In this document: piece by piece, positions 26,127-35,930 of the stretch
Numbering within the stretch: position 1 is the stretch's first letter
How the letters are laid out: each line of letters starts with the position of its first letter
Origin: JAEINY01 sp942490535
GTDB lineage: Bacteria > Bacteroidota > Bacteroidia > Bacteroidales > Marinilabiliaceae
Length of the DNA: 64,000 bases
Reading direction: 5' to 3'
NCBI GenBank assembly: GCA_942490535.1
Contig: CALNXQ010000005.1
Coordinates: forward strand, 868,001 to 932,000
Translations under genes and position numbers: made by a program
The notes under the pieces: model-generated
The model's input: only the letters and a program-made list of their open reading frames with translations
Told to the model about the DNA's origin: nothing
Databases searched by the model: none

Positions 26127-29100
26127 TCAACTGCGAATAACTAATGTACTATACCCCGAAGCATCCTTCACCAGCTCAATTTGAGTGGTTACCCGTTCCT
26201 TTAGTGCCGGCACGTGACTAATGATGCCGATGGTGCGGTTGGTTTCATTTTGTAGTTTCTCGAGAGAGGAGAGCGCCACATCAAGGGTATTTTGATCCAA
26301 TGTCCCAAAACCTTCGTCGATAAAAAGGCTGCCGATCATGGTGTTTTTACCGGCTAAATCCGATAATCCTAAGGCAAGTGACAAACTCACTAAAAAACTT
26401 TCACCTCCTGATAAGGTTTTAACCGAGCGCTCTGCATTACCATGGTAGGTATCTACGATGAAAAGTTCATCCATATTTTCCTGTTTCACATGCTTAATGA
26501 GGTAACGATCGGAGAGACGCTTCAAGTGCTCATTGGCCAGACGCATGACCTGTTGCAGCGTGAGCTCCTGGGCAAACTTCGAAAAGGTATTACCCGTGGC
26601 ATCGCCGATCAGATCACTCAACTGCTTCCAGCGATGATATTCCATCTCCTGCTGCTCTTTGCCCTTAATCTTATCCGCTAATTTCCGGGTATTCTCCTGA
26701 TCGCGGTGCAAGCGTTCGGTAATGATGCCTATGCGTTGCTCTTGTGCAGTGATTTGTTGATCCAGCCCGGAAATAGAGGTATTGAGTTCTGACTCACTTT
26801 GATCACTTTGCTTCTCTTTCGCCCACCCGGTGTATTGAGCGGTCAAATCATTCACTGACTGACGTATTGACGTTTGGCTATTTTTAAGGAGCTCCCATTG
26901 CTCTGTTAAGTGTTCATGCGTTTCCTCGGATAAGATATGGGCCGCCGCCCGCTCAATGGTGGGGAAACCCAGCTTGGCCAATTGGGTTCGCAATTGCTCC
27001 TGAAGCAGCTGTTGATTAGCGTGCAGCGTGGTGAATGCCTCCTTTTCTTTTACGATAGTGACTTCCAAAGCCTCCCGTCGGGCGGTCAGTTGTTTTTGCT
27101 CCAACAACCCGCTTTGAAGTTGCTCTTCACTAGACTTAAGTTGTTTGCGCGCGTGCTCTTCAGTACTTTGAACAGATTGATCTCCAAATAAATCCTGCCG
27201 CTGTTTAGTCAACGCCATCAACTGGTGTTGCAGCCCCACTAAACCTTCCTTCACTACCGCCGCCAATGCTTTCTTCTCCAAGACCTGTTTATCCAATGAT
27301 TCCACGGCAACTCTAAGTCCTTCCTGTTCTTTTTCCAGCTTTTGTCTGGAATCGCGTTTATCAACAAATAACGTTAGCCGGGATTGCAAGTATTTCAATT
27401 GTTCCCATAATTCCGACGCATCCCCGCAATAATTTTTATACACAGATAGCGCTTGGTTCAATTGTTCATGCAAGGTTATGGTAGATTCTACCATTTTCAA
27501 TAGACGCACAAACTCTTTATGCAAGGCAGATGCTTTCTCAACCTGACTGTAAAGCGTTAAGGCACTCTTGAGCGCCACTTCAGCGGTTTGGTGAGATGTT
27601 ATAAACGCTTGAAGCGCACTTGAATCAGGAAGTGTAAACACCCATCCATGTTGACGGTTGATCTGATCCAACTGGCTTTGAAGCGTACTCTTCTGTTCCT
27701 GTAATTGAGCCTGATTCCTCCGACTATTAGCGATGGTCGATCTGGTCTGTTCAACCAAACTAACCAGTCTCAACTTCTCTTTCTCCTGCTGTTTCAACTC
27801 CTTTTCCTTATGAAGGACCATCTCCCGGCTTTGATCCAACCCGCCTTCGTAATGGGTCACATACGGATGCGTTGTTGCCCCACACAGAAAGCAAGGTTCA
27901 CCGGCTTTCAACTGTTTACGGGCCTCTTCATATTTCATTTCCAGCTGCTGACGTTCCATCCGAACGCGCCATTCCTTCAATTGCGCCTCCAAAAGAATCC
28001 CTGCCTCATCCTGCAATTTCAGTGCGGATTCATTTTTTGAAAGCAACTCGGTCAATTCTGCCTCTTCCGTTTCATAGGCTTTAGCTGTTTGCAGCAGTTG
28101 CTGGTAACTCACCGACAACACCAGCACCCGCTCCAAAACCGGCCGTTGATTCACCAGTGTTTCCAACTCTCTGGTTTTACCCTCCACCTCTTGCGATTGA
28201 ATCATTACTTTGGACCGATTAGCAGCTAACCACTCATCACTTTTGGCCACGGCTTCCTTAAGAATGATCAGGCGATGGGCAATGGACGGCTGCTTCTGTA
28301 AGGCTTTTTTTGTCTCTGAACCATCCATCTGTTCCACCGACTCCTGCAGCAATTGCTCACTGCTGCGTACTGTTTCATGCTGCTGTTTGAGCAGGGGCAA
28401 CTCTTCCAATAACCGCTCAAAAGGAGCATGCGCATTCAAATAAACAGAAAGCGTACTTAATTCTTTCTGAACAGATTCGTAGTGCAACTGCTGCTTTTTC
28501 CGCGTAGTTTCCACTTGTTGAATACGCTCTGTCTCCTCCTTATACTGCTTCTGTTTGTCACTATATCTATTGGTTTGCTCCCGGATAGCTGTATCCAATA
28601 CCCGCACTTGTTCCAACAATGGCAGGAGCTTATCCAAGGCCTGCTGCCTGGTTGTTAATGCGGTGTTAGTGCTATCCAGCTCTTTCGCATTGATAGCAAT
28701 CTGTTGTTCTATCTTTTGTTGTTGCTGCCCATAATCAGCTATTTCTTTTTGCAGCAGCAACAGATCAGTTTCACCTTTTCGAGCTGCATCTATATCTGAT
28801 TTAAGTGGTAATACGCGTTGATGGAGATCCATCTTTAATTTATCCGCCTCAAACGCATCCATTTTCAATTGCAACTCCTGTTGCTCAGTTTGCTTTTGCT
28901 TCAACAAAAGTTCAGTCTCTTTCAGGCGACGCAGTAAAAGTAGATGCGCATTGAGTTGTTTTGACTGCTCCTTGAGTTGAAGAACCGACACTTCCAGCTG
29001 TTTAATTTCTGCTTCCAGTTGCTGTTTGTCCGCAGCAGGTAACAACTCAATGCCTTCTAATTCGTTTTGAATGACAAGTAACCGCTGAAGTTCGGCCTTC

Positions 29101-29690
29101 TGCCGTTCATAGGCTGCTTTGCCAATGGTGCGATAAATAGCAGTGCCTGTAATCTTCTCCAATAACTCGCCCCTTTCATTGGCATTGGATTTCAGGAAAC
29201 GGGCAAAATCGCCTTGCGACAGCAAAATACTGCGCAGGAACTGGTCAAAGTTTAACCCGATTAATTCAGCATTTTTATCCGGTACTTCGCCTTTTTTCAA
29301 ATCCAACTCTACAAAATCACCCTGCTCATTCTGCATCGACAGATGCATCTCATAATCACGCAGATTACCGGTACGTGCTCTGGAAATACCCCATTGTGAC
29401 AGATAGATTTTACCATTCACCTGAAATTGCACCTCTGCTTTAGCATCATCGGTATTGCGGGTAATGAGGCTCCCCAATTTAACGATGTCATTTTTAGAGA
29501 CCGCTCCCGTACGAGGCGTGCGATTATACAGGGCCAGGGTGATGGCATCCAATAAAGTCGATTTACCGGCACCGGTTGGGCCGGTGATGGCGAAAAGTCC
29601 CGTTTCGGCTAAGGGGCCCATTTTAAAATCAATGAAATGGTCGCCTTTCAAGGAATTGAGATTACGGACCAGAAGTGTATGTAATTGCAT
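26127..29690 (-). CDS. sbcC: exonuclease SbcCD, ATPase subunit SbcC
   Basis: A 1187-residue SMC/Rad50-type protein. Walker A is GPTGAGKS at residues 37-44. Long coiled coils with very high Gln/Leu/Glu content flank a zinc-hook CFLC near residue 600. The C-terminal lobe has the ABC signature TLSGGESFLVSLSLALGLSDL (about 1090) and Walker B GSLFIDEGFGTLD. With SbcD it forms the complex that opens hairpins, palindromes and blocked DNA ends. It starts 3 bases after the sbcD stop, so the two are translationally coupled. The gene is complete even though the island ends 55 bases downstream of its stop. Confidence 0.95.
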   Translation of the reverse strand: MQLHTLLVRNLNSLKGDHFIDFKMGPLAETGLFAITGPTGAGKSTLLDAITLALYNRTPRTGAVSKNDIVKLGSLITRNTDDAKAEVQFQVNGKIYLSQWGISRARTGNLRDYEMHLSMQNEQGDFVELDLKKGEVPDKNAELIGLNFDQFLRSILLSQGDFARFLKSNANERGELLEKITGTAIYRTIGKAAYERQKAELQRLLVIQNELEGIELLPAADKQQLEAEIKQLEVSVLQLKEQSKQLNAHLLLLRRLKETELLLKQKQTEQQELQLKMDAFEADKLKMDLHQRVLPLKSDIDAARKGETDLLLLQKEIADYGQQQQKIEQQIAINAKELDSTNTALTTRQQALDKLLPLLEQVRVLDTAIREQTNRYSDKQKQYKEETERIQQVETTRKKQQLHYESVQKELSTLSVYLNAHAPFERLLEELPLLKQQHETVRSSEQLLQESVEQMDGSETKKALQKQPSIAHRLIILKEAVAKSDEWLAANRSKVMIQSQEVEGKTRELETLVNQRPVLERVLVLSVSYQQLLQTAKAYETEEAELTELLSKNESALKLQDEAGILLEAQLKEWRVRMERQQLEMKYEEARKQLKAGEPCFLCGATTHPYVTHYEGGLDQSREMVLHKEKELKQQEKEKLRLVSLVEQTRSTIANSRRNQAQLQEQKSTLQSQLDQINRQHGWVFTLPDSSALQAFITSHQTAEVALKSALTLYSQVEKASALHKEFVRLLKMVESTITLHEQLNQALSVYKNYCGDASELWEQLKYLQSRLTLFVDKRDSRQKLEKEQEGLRVAVESLDKQVLEKKALAAVVKEGLVGLQHQLMALTKQRQDLFGDQSVQSTEEHARKQLKSSEEQLQSGLLEQKQLTARREALEVTIVKEKEAFTTLHANQQLLQEQLRTQLAKLGFPTIERAAAHILSEETHEHLTEQWELLKNSQTSIRQSVNDLTAQYTGWAKEKQSDQSESELNTSISGLDQQITAQEQRIGIITERLHRDQENTRKLADKIKGKEQQEMEYHRWKQLSDLIGDATGNTFSKFAQELTLQQVMRLANEHLKRLSDRYLIKHVKQENMDELFIVDTYHGNAERSVKTLSGGESFLVSLSLALGLSDLAGKNTMIGSLFIDEGFGTLDQNTLDVALSSLEKLQNETNRTIGIISHVPALKERVTTQIELVKDASGYSTLVIRS

Positions 29691-29693
29691 GAA

Positions 29694-30914
29694 TTAGTCG
29701 TTTTCAGTTTGATGTTGCAGATGGTCCATCAACTCAGCAAAAGTCTTAGAAATATCCTCCCGGTTCGTTACTTGCCGGGTTTCCAGCAGGCGGTCAAACA
29801 CATCCGTGACGGCCATATCGGCTAACGAAGCGGTCTCCTCAGGTGCAAAACCCGGAGCATTCTGGCTATTGAACCGCAAGGAGGGGCGGATGATACGCCA
29901 TCCCTGACCAGCCAAATTCATTTGCTCCACCAATTCTTCGAACTGGGCTCGCAGAGCGGGATTCATCTCTGTTTCTTCAACAGTCACTTCCGCCCAATCG
30001 TCCAATTGAGAAGCGGCCTGATACCCCTTCATTTTCATTTCCACCTCCGAAAAGGTGCCTTTAAAACTAATCAATCGCCGGAAAGCAGGTATTTCAAGCG
30101 GTGTAATGGCCGTAATCGCCGCCTCCTTCACCTCCAGGAGAATCACTTGCTTCTGGTCCTGACGTTCAGAGAAACTCAAGGGGAGGGGAGAACCGCAATA
30201 ACGCACGCGTCCATCCGCATCCAATTTCTGAGGCCGGTGAATATGACCCAATGCTATGTAATCAAAGACAGGGGGAAAACTCTTCACATCCAATCCCGCC
30301 AGGTTACCAATGTGTATTTCACGCTCGCTATCCGATACTCCGGCACCCTGTACATACAAATGCCCCATGGCAATCATGGGTAACTGCTTAGCAACAGCCA
30401 GGTCAGCCACCTGTTGATAATGTTTCACGATGCCCTGATTCACAGCCTGAACCCGGTCTTCATAAGATTCCCCACCATTTACCATACGAATGTCTTTATC
30501 CCTCAAAAATGGAACAGCTGCCACCACTATCCGGGGTTCACCCTGTGCGGAATACAAGGTGATAATTTCCTCTTCCAGGTTTTCACGGGCACCGCCGATG
30601 ACCTTAATGTTTAATGCTTCCAATACTTTAGCGGGAGCTTCCAGTGTACTGATGTAATCATGGTTGCCCCCGGTAATCACCACTTGCCGACAGGGCGTAC
30701 CGATTAAGCTCGTTAGAAACGTATAATAGAGTTTTAAAGCAGTATTAGAGGGAAATCCCACATCAAAGATATCCCCTGCAATGAGCAGCGCATCTACCTG
30801 CAAGGCATGGATCTGCCCAATCAACCAATCAAAAAAGAGACGATGTTCCTCGTCTCTGTCATTACCATGTAATCGCTGACCGATGTGCCAGTCGGATGTA
30901 TGGAGTATCTTCAT
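29694..30914 (-). CDS. sbcD: exonuclease SbcCD, nuclease subunit SbcD
   Basis: A 406-residue Mre11-type metallophosphoesterase. Metal-binding motifs appear in order: DWHIG with Asp8 and His10, LIAGDIFD near residue 45, GGNHD near 80, AMGHLY, and ALGHIHRPQ with the closing histidines. The C-terminal third is the capping/SbcC-binding region. Mn-dependent endo/exonuclease acting with SbcC, whose gene follows at once. The length is normal for SbcD. Confidence 0.95.
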   Translation of the reverse strand: MKILHTSDWHIGQRLHGNDRDEEHRLFFDWLIGQIHALQVDALLIAGDIFDVGFPSNTALKLYYTFLTSLIGTPCRQVVITGGNHDYISTLEAPAKVLEALNIKVIGGARENLEEEIITLYSAQGEPRIVVAAVPFLRDKDIRMVNGGESYEDRVQAVNQGIVKHYQQVADLAVAKQLPMIAMGHLYVQGAGVSDSEREIHIGNLAGLDVKSFPPVFDYIALGHIHRPQKLDADGRVRYCGSPLPLSFSERQDQKQVILLEVKEAAITAITPLEIPAFRRLISFKGTFSEVEMKMKGYQAASQLDDWAEVTVEETEMNPALRAQFEELVEQMNLAGQGWRIIRPSLRFNSQNAPGFAPEETASLADMAVTDVFDRLLETRQVTNREDISKTFAELMDHLQHQTEND

Positions 30915-30980
30915 GCATGAATAAATTTAAAACAATGGATGTAAAGCCAATGCAATAATCCGTTTCAATGGCTAATCCTT

Positions 30981-31442
30981 CTATTTCACCGCCGAATTTT
31001 CCAGTTCCAGTAAAGTCTCCAAGATATTCACTGCGGTGGCCACACATTTTTCACATATCTTTCCTTTGAGTTGATGTTCATCGAAAAGCCGCAGTCCTTC
31101 AGTGGTATTCAAATCAACACCCAATAAATCGCTGCATTTCCGGGCCCCCATTTGTGCCAGAAATTGCTCATTAAAGGTTTGAATAAGTTGATTATTGCAG
31201 GCCTTCTGTTCGGTGATATCCGGGAACTTGCCGGAGGTATACAAGCCGATCACCATAAAAGCACCGGTAGCAGCACCACAAGTAGCCTGCAGCCGCCCCA
31301 TACCGCCACCAAATCCGGAAGCCGTTTGCATGGCTTGTTCGTAGTTATAGCCCAATTGATCAACAAAGACCGAAATCACGGATTGGGCACAATTAAAGCC
31401 TGTTCGAAAAGCTTCCAGTGCAATTTCTTGTTTTTGGCTCAT
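30981..31442 (-). CDS. C_GCAxxG_C_C family protein
   Basis: A 153-residue protein that fits the C_GCAxxG_C_C family: an N-terminal cysteine in FNCAQSV, the core motif ATCGAATGAFMVIG and later cysteines (RKCSDLLG, GKICEKCVATAV). The family is thought to bind a redox or metal cofactor; many members lie near selenium, molybdenum or redox genes, but the function is not established. It lies 66 bases upstream of sbcD on the same strand and could be in the same transcript, though no functional link is known. Confidence 0.85.
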   Translation of the reverse strand: MSQKQEIALEAFRTGFNCAQSVISVFVDQLGYNYEQAMQTASGFGGGMGRLQATCGAATGAFMVIGLYTSGKFPDITEQKACNNQLIQTFNEQFLAQMGARKCSDLLGVDLNTTEGLRLFDEHQLKGKICEKCVATAVNILETLLELENSAVK

Positions 31443-31627
31443 ATATGAAATGATTTAAATGCAACGAAAGTTACAAAAAAAGTCATTTTATCAACTACCT
31501 GTTGAAAACTATATCGCACCTTTGAAGAATAACGGTAGCGCATTCCCAGTAAATTTGCCTTCCGTTTTACACATACCGAAATCTACACATTCAATTCAAT
31601 CGTTCATCTTTCAAAGATCAGTTAGAT

Positions 31628-33268
31628 ATGGAACCCATTTTCTTGCCTAAATTACTGACGACGCTACGCGGGTACACTAAAAGTCAGTTTATGAATGATA
31701 TCATGGCTGGCGTCATTGTGGGTGTGGTAGCGCTTCCGCTGGCCATAGCTTTTGCCATCGCCTCGGGGGTCAGTCCGGATAAGGGATTGATTACCGCCGT
31801 GATTGCGGGCTTTATCATCTCCGCCCTGGGCGGCAGCCGCGTTCAGATTGGCGGACCCACGGGCGCATTTGTGGTAATTGTATACGCCATCCTGAATCAA
31901 TATGGATTGGACGGACTTATTATATCCACCCTACTGGCCGGGGTTATTCTGGTCACATTTGGTTTATTGCGTCTGGGCGTTATCATCCGGTATATTCCCT
32001 ATCCGTTAACAGTGGGTTTTACTGCCGGTATTGCACTCATCATCTTCACATCTCAACTAAAGGAATTATTTGGTTTGCAAACGGGTGACTTACCTTCCGA
32101 ATTTATTCCCAAGATCGGTGTATTGATTGCTTCAGCCAGTACCGTAAGCATTCCGGCGCTTTTAATCGGGCTACTGAGTATTGCCGTCATCATTATCTGG
32201 CAGAAATTCAAAACGAAGATACCCGGTAGTTTAGTAGCACTCGCAGTAGCCACCCTGGTGGCGCAGTTGTTCCATCTGGAGGTGGAAACCATTGGCTCCC
32301 GCTTCGGAGATATCCCATCGTCACTGCCGGCTCCTTCCTTGCCTCATGTGGACTGGTCGAATTTCACCAAATACCTGAGTCCGGCCTTTACCATCGCCAT
32401 ATTAGGAGCCATTGAATCCTTGTTATCAGCCGTTGTGGCCGATGGTATGATCAGCGGCCGTCACCGGTCCAATACCGAACTTATTGCCCAAGGCGTTGGT
32501 AACATTGGAAGTGCCCTGTTTGGCGGCATCCCGGCTACCGGTGCCATTGCCCGGACTGCCACCAACATAAAAAATGGCGGACGCACCCCCGTTGCCGGCA
32601 TTGTACACGCCATCACCTTATTGGTCATTATGTTTTTTCTGGGTAACCTGGCCAAACAAATACCACTCAGCTGTCTGGCCGGTATCCTAGTGGTGATTGC
32701 TTATAACATGAGCGAATGGCGCTCTTTTAAGGCCATTTTAAAAGGGCCCCGCTACGATGTGTTGGTATTGCTTTCTACTTTTATTATCACCGTTGTGGTC
32801 GACTTAACCGTGGCCATACAGATCGGCATGGTATTGGCGGCCATCCTCTTTATGAAACGCATGGTTGATGCTTCCAGCCTGGAAAGTATGAAACCCACGG
32901 ATGATGGTGACGATCAACCCACAGAACAATGGCCAAAAACCGTCCAGGTATTTGAATTCAGTGGGCCCCTCTTTTTTGGTGTGGCCCATAAATTCAACGA
33001 TCTGCAAGCTGAAATATCCGGCCATGAAAAAACAGTTATTTTGCGTATGCGCCAGGTAAATATGATTGATGCCACCGGTTTATACCACTTAAAAACACTC
33101 ATTAAAAATCTAACTCACCACAAAATAACGGTCATTCTTTCGGGTACGCATCCCAAAGTATACCCCATCCTGGAAAAGGAGGGAATTATTGATCTATTGG
33201 CGGAAGATGCGGTAATCGATAATTTTGAAGAAGCCCTGAAAATAGCAAGTGAAAAACACAGTAAATAA
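31628..33268 (+). CDS. SulP family inorganic anion transporter with STAS domain
   Basis: A 546-residue membrane protein. The N-terminal signature ALPLAIAFAIASGVSPDKGL and GGSRVQIGGPTGAFVVI are typical of SulP transporters, followed by 10-12 hydrophobic helices to about residue 425. A C-terminal cytoplasmic STAS domain (about 435-540) contains VNMIDATGLYHLKTLI. Substrates in the family include sulfate, bicarbonate and C4-dicarboxylates; the sequence alone does not decide. It is a single-gene unit, divergent from the C_GCAxxG gene and followed by a terminator-like hairpin. Confidence 0.92.
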   Translation: MEPIFLPKLLTTLRGYTKSQFMNDIMAGVIVGVVALPLAIAFAIASGVSPDKGLITAVIAGFIISALGGSRVQIGGPTGAFVVIVYAILNQYGLDGLIISTLLAGVILVTFGLLRLGVIIRYIPYPLTVGFTAGIALIIFTSQLKELFGLQTGDLPSEFIPKIGVLIASASTVSIPALLIGLLSIAVIIIWQKFKTKIPGSLVALAVATLVAQLFHLEVETIGSRFGDIPSSLPAPSLPHVDWSNFTKYLSPAFTIAILGAIESLLSAVVADGMISGRHRSNTELIAQGVGNIGSALFGGIPATGAIARTATNIKNGGRTPVAGIVHAITLLVIMFFLGNLAKQIPLSCLAGILVVIAYNMSEWRSFKAILKGPRYDVLVLLSTFIITVVVDLTVAIQIGMVLAAILFMKRMVDASSLESMKPTDDGDDQPTEQWPKTVQVFEFSGPLFFGVAHKFNDLQAEISGHEKTVILRMRQVNMIDATGLYHLKTLIKNLTHHKITVILSGTHPKVYPILEKEGIIDLLAEDAVIDNFEEALKIASEKHSK

Positions 33269-33302
33269 CTGTCTTTCATAATGTGAAAGAAAACTTACCC
33301 AG

Positions 33303-33326
33303 GCCAGGAGTGCACAGACTCCTGGC
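33303..33326 (+). terminator. hairpin after the SulP gene
   Basis: Perfect 9-bp stem GCCAGGAGT (33303-33311) with ACTCCTGGC (33318-33326) and a 6-base loop; the downstream tail is only partly T-rich (ACACTTTTC), so it may be a weak terminator. Confidence 0.6.
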
Positions 33327-33378
33327 ACACTTTTCAATATTTTGTTTTATGGCTCATTGAACGCAGCTGCCACATAAT

Positions 33379-33493
33379 CGCTCGGTCTCCTCACAGGTGA
33401 CCGCTCAGTCTCTTAACAGGTGAACGGTCAGTCTCCGCACAGGCGAACGGTCGGTCTCCGCGAGGACGAACGGTCGGTCTCCGCGAGGGCGAA
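33379..33493. repeat. five tandem degenerate 23-bp repeats
   Basis: The gap 33269-33633 holds no gene. After the SulP hairpin it contains five head-to-tail units of 23 bp following CGGTCGGTCTCCGC then GAGGGCGAA, starting at 33379, 33402, 33425, 33448 and 33471. The last two differ at one base; the first two differ more, giving a gradient of decay. The unit length is not a multiple of three and there are no spacers. A possible minus-strand frame across it is not convincing. Confidence 0.85.
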
Positions 33494-33633
33494 CGCCAGT
33501 GCTTGAAGCCCATAAATACCAAACTCCCCGACAAGCCAAAGCCTGCCGGGGAGACTCAAAAAATAATTGAAATAAAAGGATTTCTTTTTCGCCAGGATCA
33601 ACCTATTGCGCGATATTTTTAGGTGATAATTAT

Positions 33634-34812
33634 TTACATGCCGCCCCAAAGTGATTTATCCAGGTTAGCTTCCACCTTACTCTCAACAGGATCCGGTAGA
33701 TTGTGAAAAAAATCAATCCCTGTTTTCACTTCTAACTCATCAATGGTGATGGCATGTTGACTCACGGAAACATCGGCTGCTACGTAATCTTTTCGATGTT
33801 CAATCCAAAAAGCAATGCCATGGTATTGACCACCTTTATAATTCACCAATGCCATGTAGTAATACTTGGGCACCGGCACAATATTGTTGGGTTGTGTAAG
33901 TTCAATAATTTTATCGTCAAGGGTACCTCCCTTAACCACATATAGGGTATCCCGAAATTGATCGCTGCGACCCCAATCGCGCACAACTGTTTCAAATTTA
34001 GTCCACACATACCGATTGAAATAACTGTATTGAGGACTTATGTTGGAGTAATAAAACGTTTGCTCGTTCCCTTCCTGGCTAAAGACCCGGTCAGCCGACG
34101 CCACGATATGGCCTCTATCATAGGGGGGATAGGGATAATCGTTCCGTTGTGACAGGTGCTGCTCAGGTACTTGTGGATCATCGGCCCATAGATCCGTGCG
34201 CGCCACATTATTACCTGCCGTAACATTAAAAAAACAAAAGGCCACCCAACGGGCATGCTGTTTGGATTTAACGTACTCCAAACTGTAGTTGGACAGTACT
34301 TTCCCATTATACTCAGTGGTGTGGGCTATAAAAAGGTCATCCTCCGTAGCGCTTAATAAAGGAATCTCCATACGTTTAGAAATATCACCCAGCCCGGTAT
34401 TGCCATCGCCTCTTCCGGTATCTTCACCAGGATTGTCAACCATCTCACTACCCCTGCCTTGCAGAATACGCTGGGAATAGGATTGATCCACAGTTGAAAT
34501 ATTCAATGTAGCAGATCGCTCTTCGCCGCCATTTTCATCCACCTGAATCCACACCGTTGCGTCGCCTTCTCCAAAACGTGGTTCAACATTTAACCAGGTA
34601 ACATCCTTGCGAATGCTCCAGGCACTTTTAGCATGAATAGTGAGTTGAAAACGACCCGCATTTGCTGATATTTTCCCAGATTCAGGCTGCAAATTAAAGG
34701 TCAGCTCGCTGTTAGTAGAGTCTTTTTCATAACACCCTGCAGCAAAAATGAGCATTGATACAAGAATGATACTGACTAAAATACGATGCAATATAGAATG
34801 GTTCCTTAACAT
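33634..34812 (-). CDS. DNA/RNA non-specific endonuclease lipoprotein with BACON-like domain
   Basis: A 392-residue lipoprotein: signal peptide with lipobox IFAAGC (Cys27). About residues 37-118 form a BACON-like beta domain (WSIRKDVTWLNVEPRFGEGDATVWIQV then RSATLNIS). The C-terminal NUC domain (about 150-380) has the catalytic DRGHIVASADR, with histidine as general base, and YYSNISPQYSYFNRYVW supplying the metal-binding asparagine. The family cuts both DNA and RNA with Mg. It would be anchored at the cell surface or periplasm. It is the last gene of a run of six minus-strand genes that includes two other nucleases and a TonB-dependent receptor. Confidence 0.9.
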   Translation of the reverse strand: MLRNHSILHRILVSIILVSMLIFAAGCYEKDSTNSELTFNLQPESGKISANAGRFQLTIHAKSAWSIRKDVTWLNVEPRFGEGDATVWIQVDENGGEERSATLNISTVDQSYSQRILQGRGSEMVDNPGEDTGRGDGNTGLGDISKRMEIPLLSATEDDLFIAHTTEYNGKVLSNYSLEYVKSKQHARWVAFCFFNVTAGNNVARTDLWADDPQVPEQHLSQRNDYPYPPYDRGHIVASADRVFSQEGNEQTFYYSNISPQYSYFNRYVWTKFETVVRDWGRSDQFRDTLYVVKGGTLDDKIIELTQPNNIVPVPKYYYMALVNYKGGQYHGIAFWIEHRKDYVAADVSVSQHAITIDELEVKTGIDFFHNLPDPVESKVEANLDKSLWGGM

Positions 34813-34839
34813 GGAGGTAATGGCATAGAATGAGGAAAA

Positions 34840-35862
34840 TTAAATTTGCTTGACCAGATACACGATAACGGGAAGGTGATCACTATAACCGTTCAGATAG
34901 ATGCCTTTGGCATGCGTCCGCCTGGGATACCCTTTAAACTGACCTTCCTGATGAATAAGAAAATCGCGGTTAAAGATTTCCGATTTCCAATAGGTCAATT
35001 GAGCGTGATCCTCGCTTAATAAGCCACGGGTTAAAATAATTTGATCAAATAAATTCCAGCTTCCTTTATAACCTAAAGAGCCTACTCCTTGTGCATAATG
35101 TTCCCAATAGGGATTAAACATCTCCGTTTCGCCCACATCTTGCTTCACGCGCTTGGCGCTCAATACTTTTTTAACACTGGCATTGGTGGGATCATCATTC
35201 AAATCACCCATTACCATTACTTTAACATCCGGAGTAAGAAGACGCAGGGAATCAATAATGCCTTTGGTGACCGCCGCGGCCTGTTCGCGCTTAATGGATT
35301 TGGCACGGCGTGAGGGCCAGTGATTAACAATGAAATGCACTTTTTCGCCGGCAATGGTTCCGGTTACCAGGAGTTGATCCCGCGTTTTAAAAGCCGTGTC
35401 ACCAGGTACCACAAACGGAATGGCTTTAGAGGATTCAAGGGTAAAAAGGGAGGGGTTGTATAATAAGGCGACATCAATACCCCGTCGGTCCGGAGAATCG
35501 TAATGCACCACCTGATAATTTTTTGCAGCCAGTTCACCGGTTTGAACCAGATCTTCCAGCACCTGCCGATTTTCCACTTCAGCCAATCCAATCACAGCCG
35601 GGCCTTGTGGGCAATACTTTTGGCCCATTTGATTCAGGACATCCGCCATGTTATTGAGTTTATTTTGATACTTGGAAAAATTCCAATGCTTAGCCCCCTC
35701 GGGTGTGTATTCCTCATCAAATATACCAGGTGACTGAATGGTATCAAACAGGTTCTCCACATTGTAAAAAGCCACCCCATAAACGGCATATTTTTGTTGC
35801 TGGGCATTGACCAATAACACTGAAACGAAACACAAGAGCAGGATAAACCGGATTTTCATCAT
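34840..35862 (-). CDS. secreted endonuclease/exonuclease/phosphatase family protein
   Basis: A 340-residue protein with a signal peptide (FILLLCFVSVLLVNAQ, no lipobox). The EEP fold motifs are all visible: FYNVENLFDT, IGLAEVENR with the metal-binding glutamate, RRGIDVALLYNP, FIVNHWPSRR with the catalytic His, VMGDLNDDP and the closing YSDHLPVIVYL. Members act on nucleic acids or other phosphodiesters. The position 27 bases upstream of the NUC gene and downstream of a receptor cluster favours an exported nuclease or nucleotide-phosphate hydrolase. Confidence 0.9.
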   Translation of the reverse strand: MMKIRFILLLCFVSVLLVNAQQQKYAVYGVAFYNVENLFDTIQSPGIFDEEYTPEGAKHWNFSKYQNKLNNMADVLNQMGQKYCPQGPAVIGLAEVENRQVLEDLVQTGELAAKNYQVVHYDSPDRRGIDVALLYNPSLFTLESSKAIPFVVPGDTAFKTRDQLLVTGTIAGEKVHFIVNHWPSRRAKSIKREQAAAVTKGIIDSLRLLTPDVKVMVMGDLNDDPTNASVKKVLSAKRVKQDVGETEMFNPYWEHYAQGVGSLGYKGSWNLFDQIILTRGLLSEDHAQLTYWKSEIFNRDFLIHQEGQFKGYPRRTHAKGIYLNGYSDHLPVIVYLVKQI

Positions 35863-35881
35863 TTTATTTATAAAATTGAAA

Positions 35882-35914
35882 AAGAGGTAACCTGACTTGA
35901 GCAGGCTACCTCTT
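35882..35914 (-). terminator. intrinsic terminator inside the nuclease cluster
   Basis: Read on the minus strand after the DUF4493 gene: stem AAGAGGTA/TACCTCTT plus CCTG/CAGG around a short loop, followed by TTTTTC. It could reduce expression of the two downstream nuclease genes relative to the receptor genes. Confidence 0.8.
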
Positions 35915-35930
35915 AAAGGACAAATTAATA

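Noticed and set aside
33379..33493. Tandem 23-bp repeats as a CRISPR array
   Set aside because: Units are directly adjacent with no spacers and there are no cas genes.
33428..33649. Minus-strand open frame of 73 codons
   Set aside because: It runs across non-coding tandem repeats and overlaps the end of the NUC gene; no family features.
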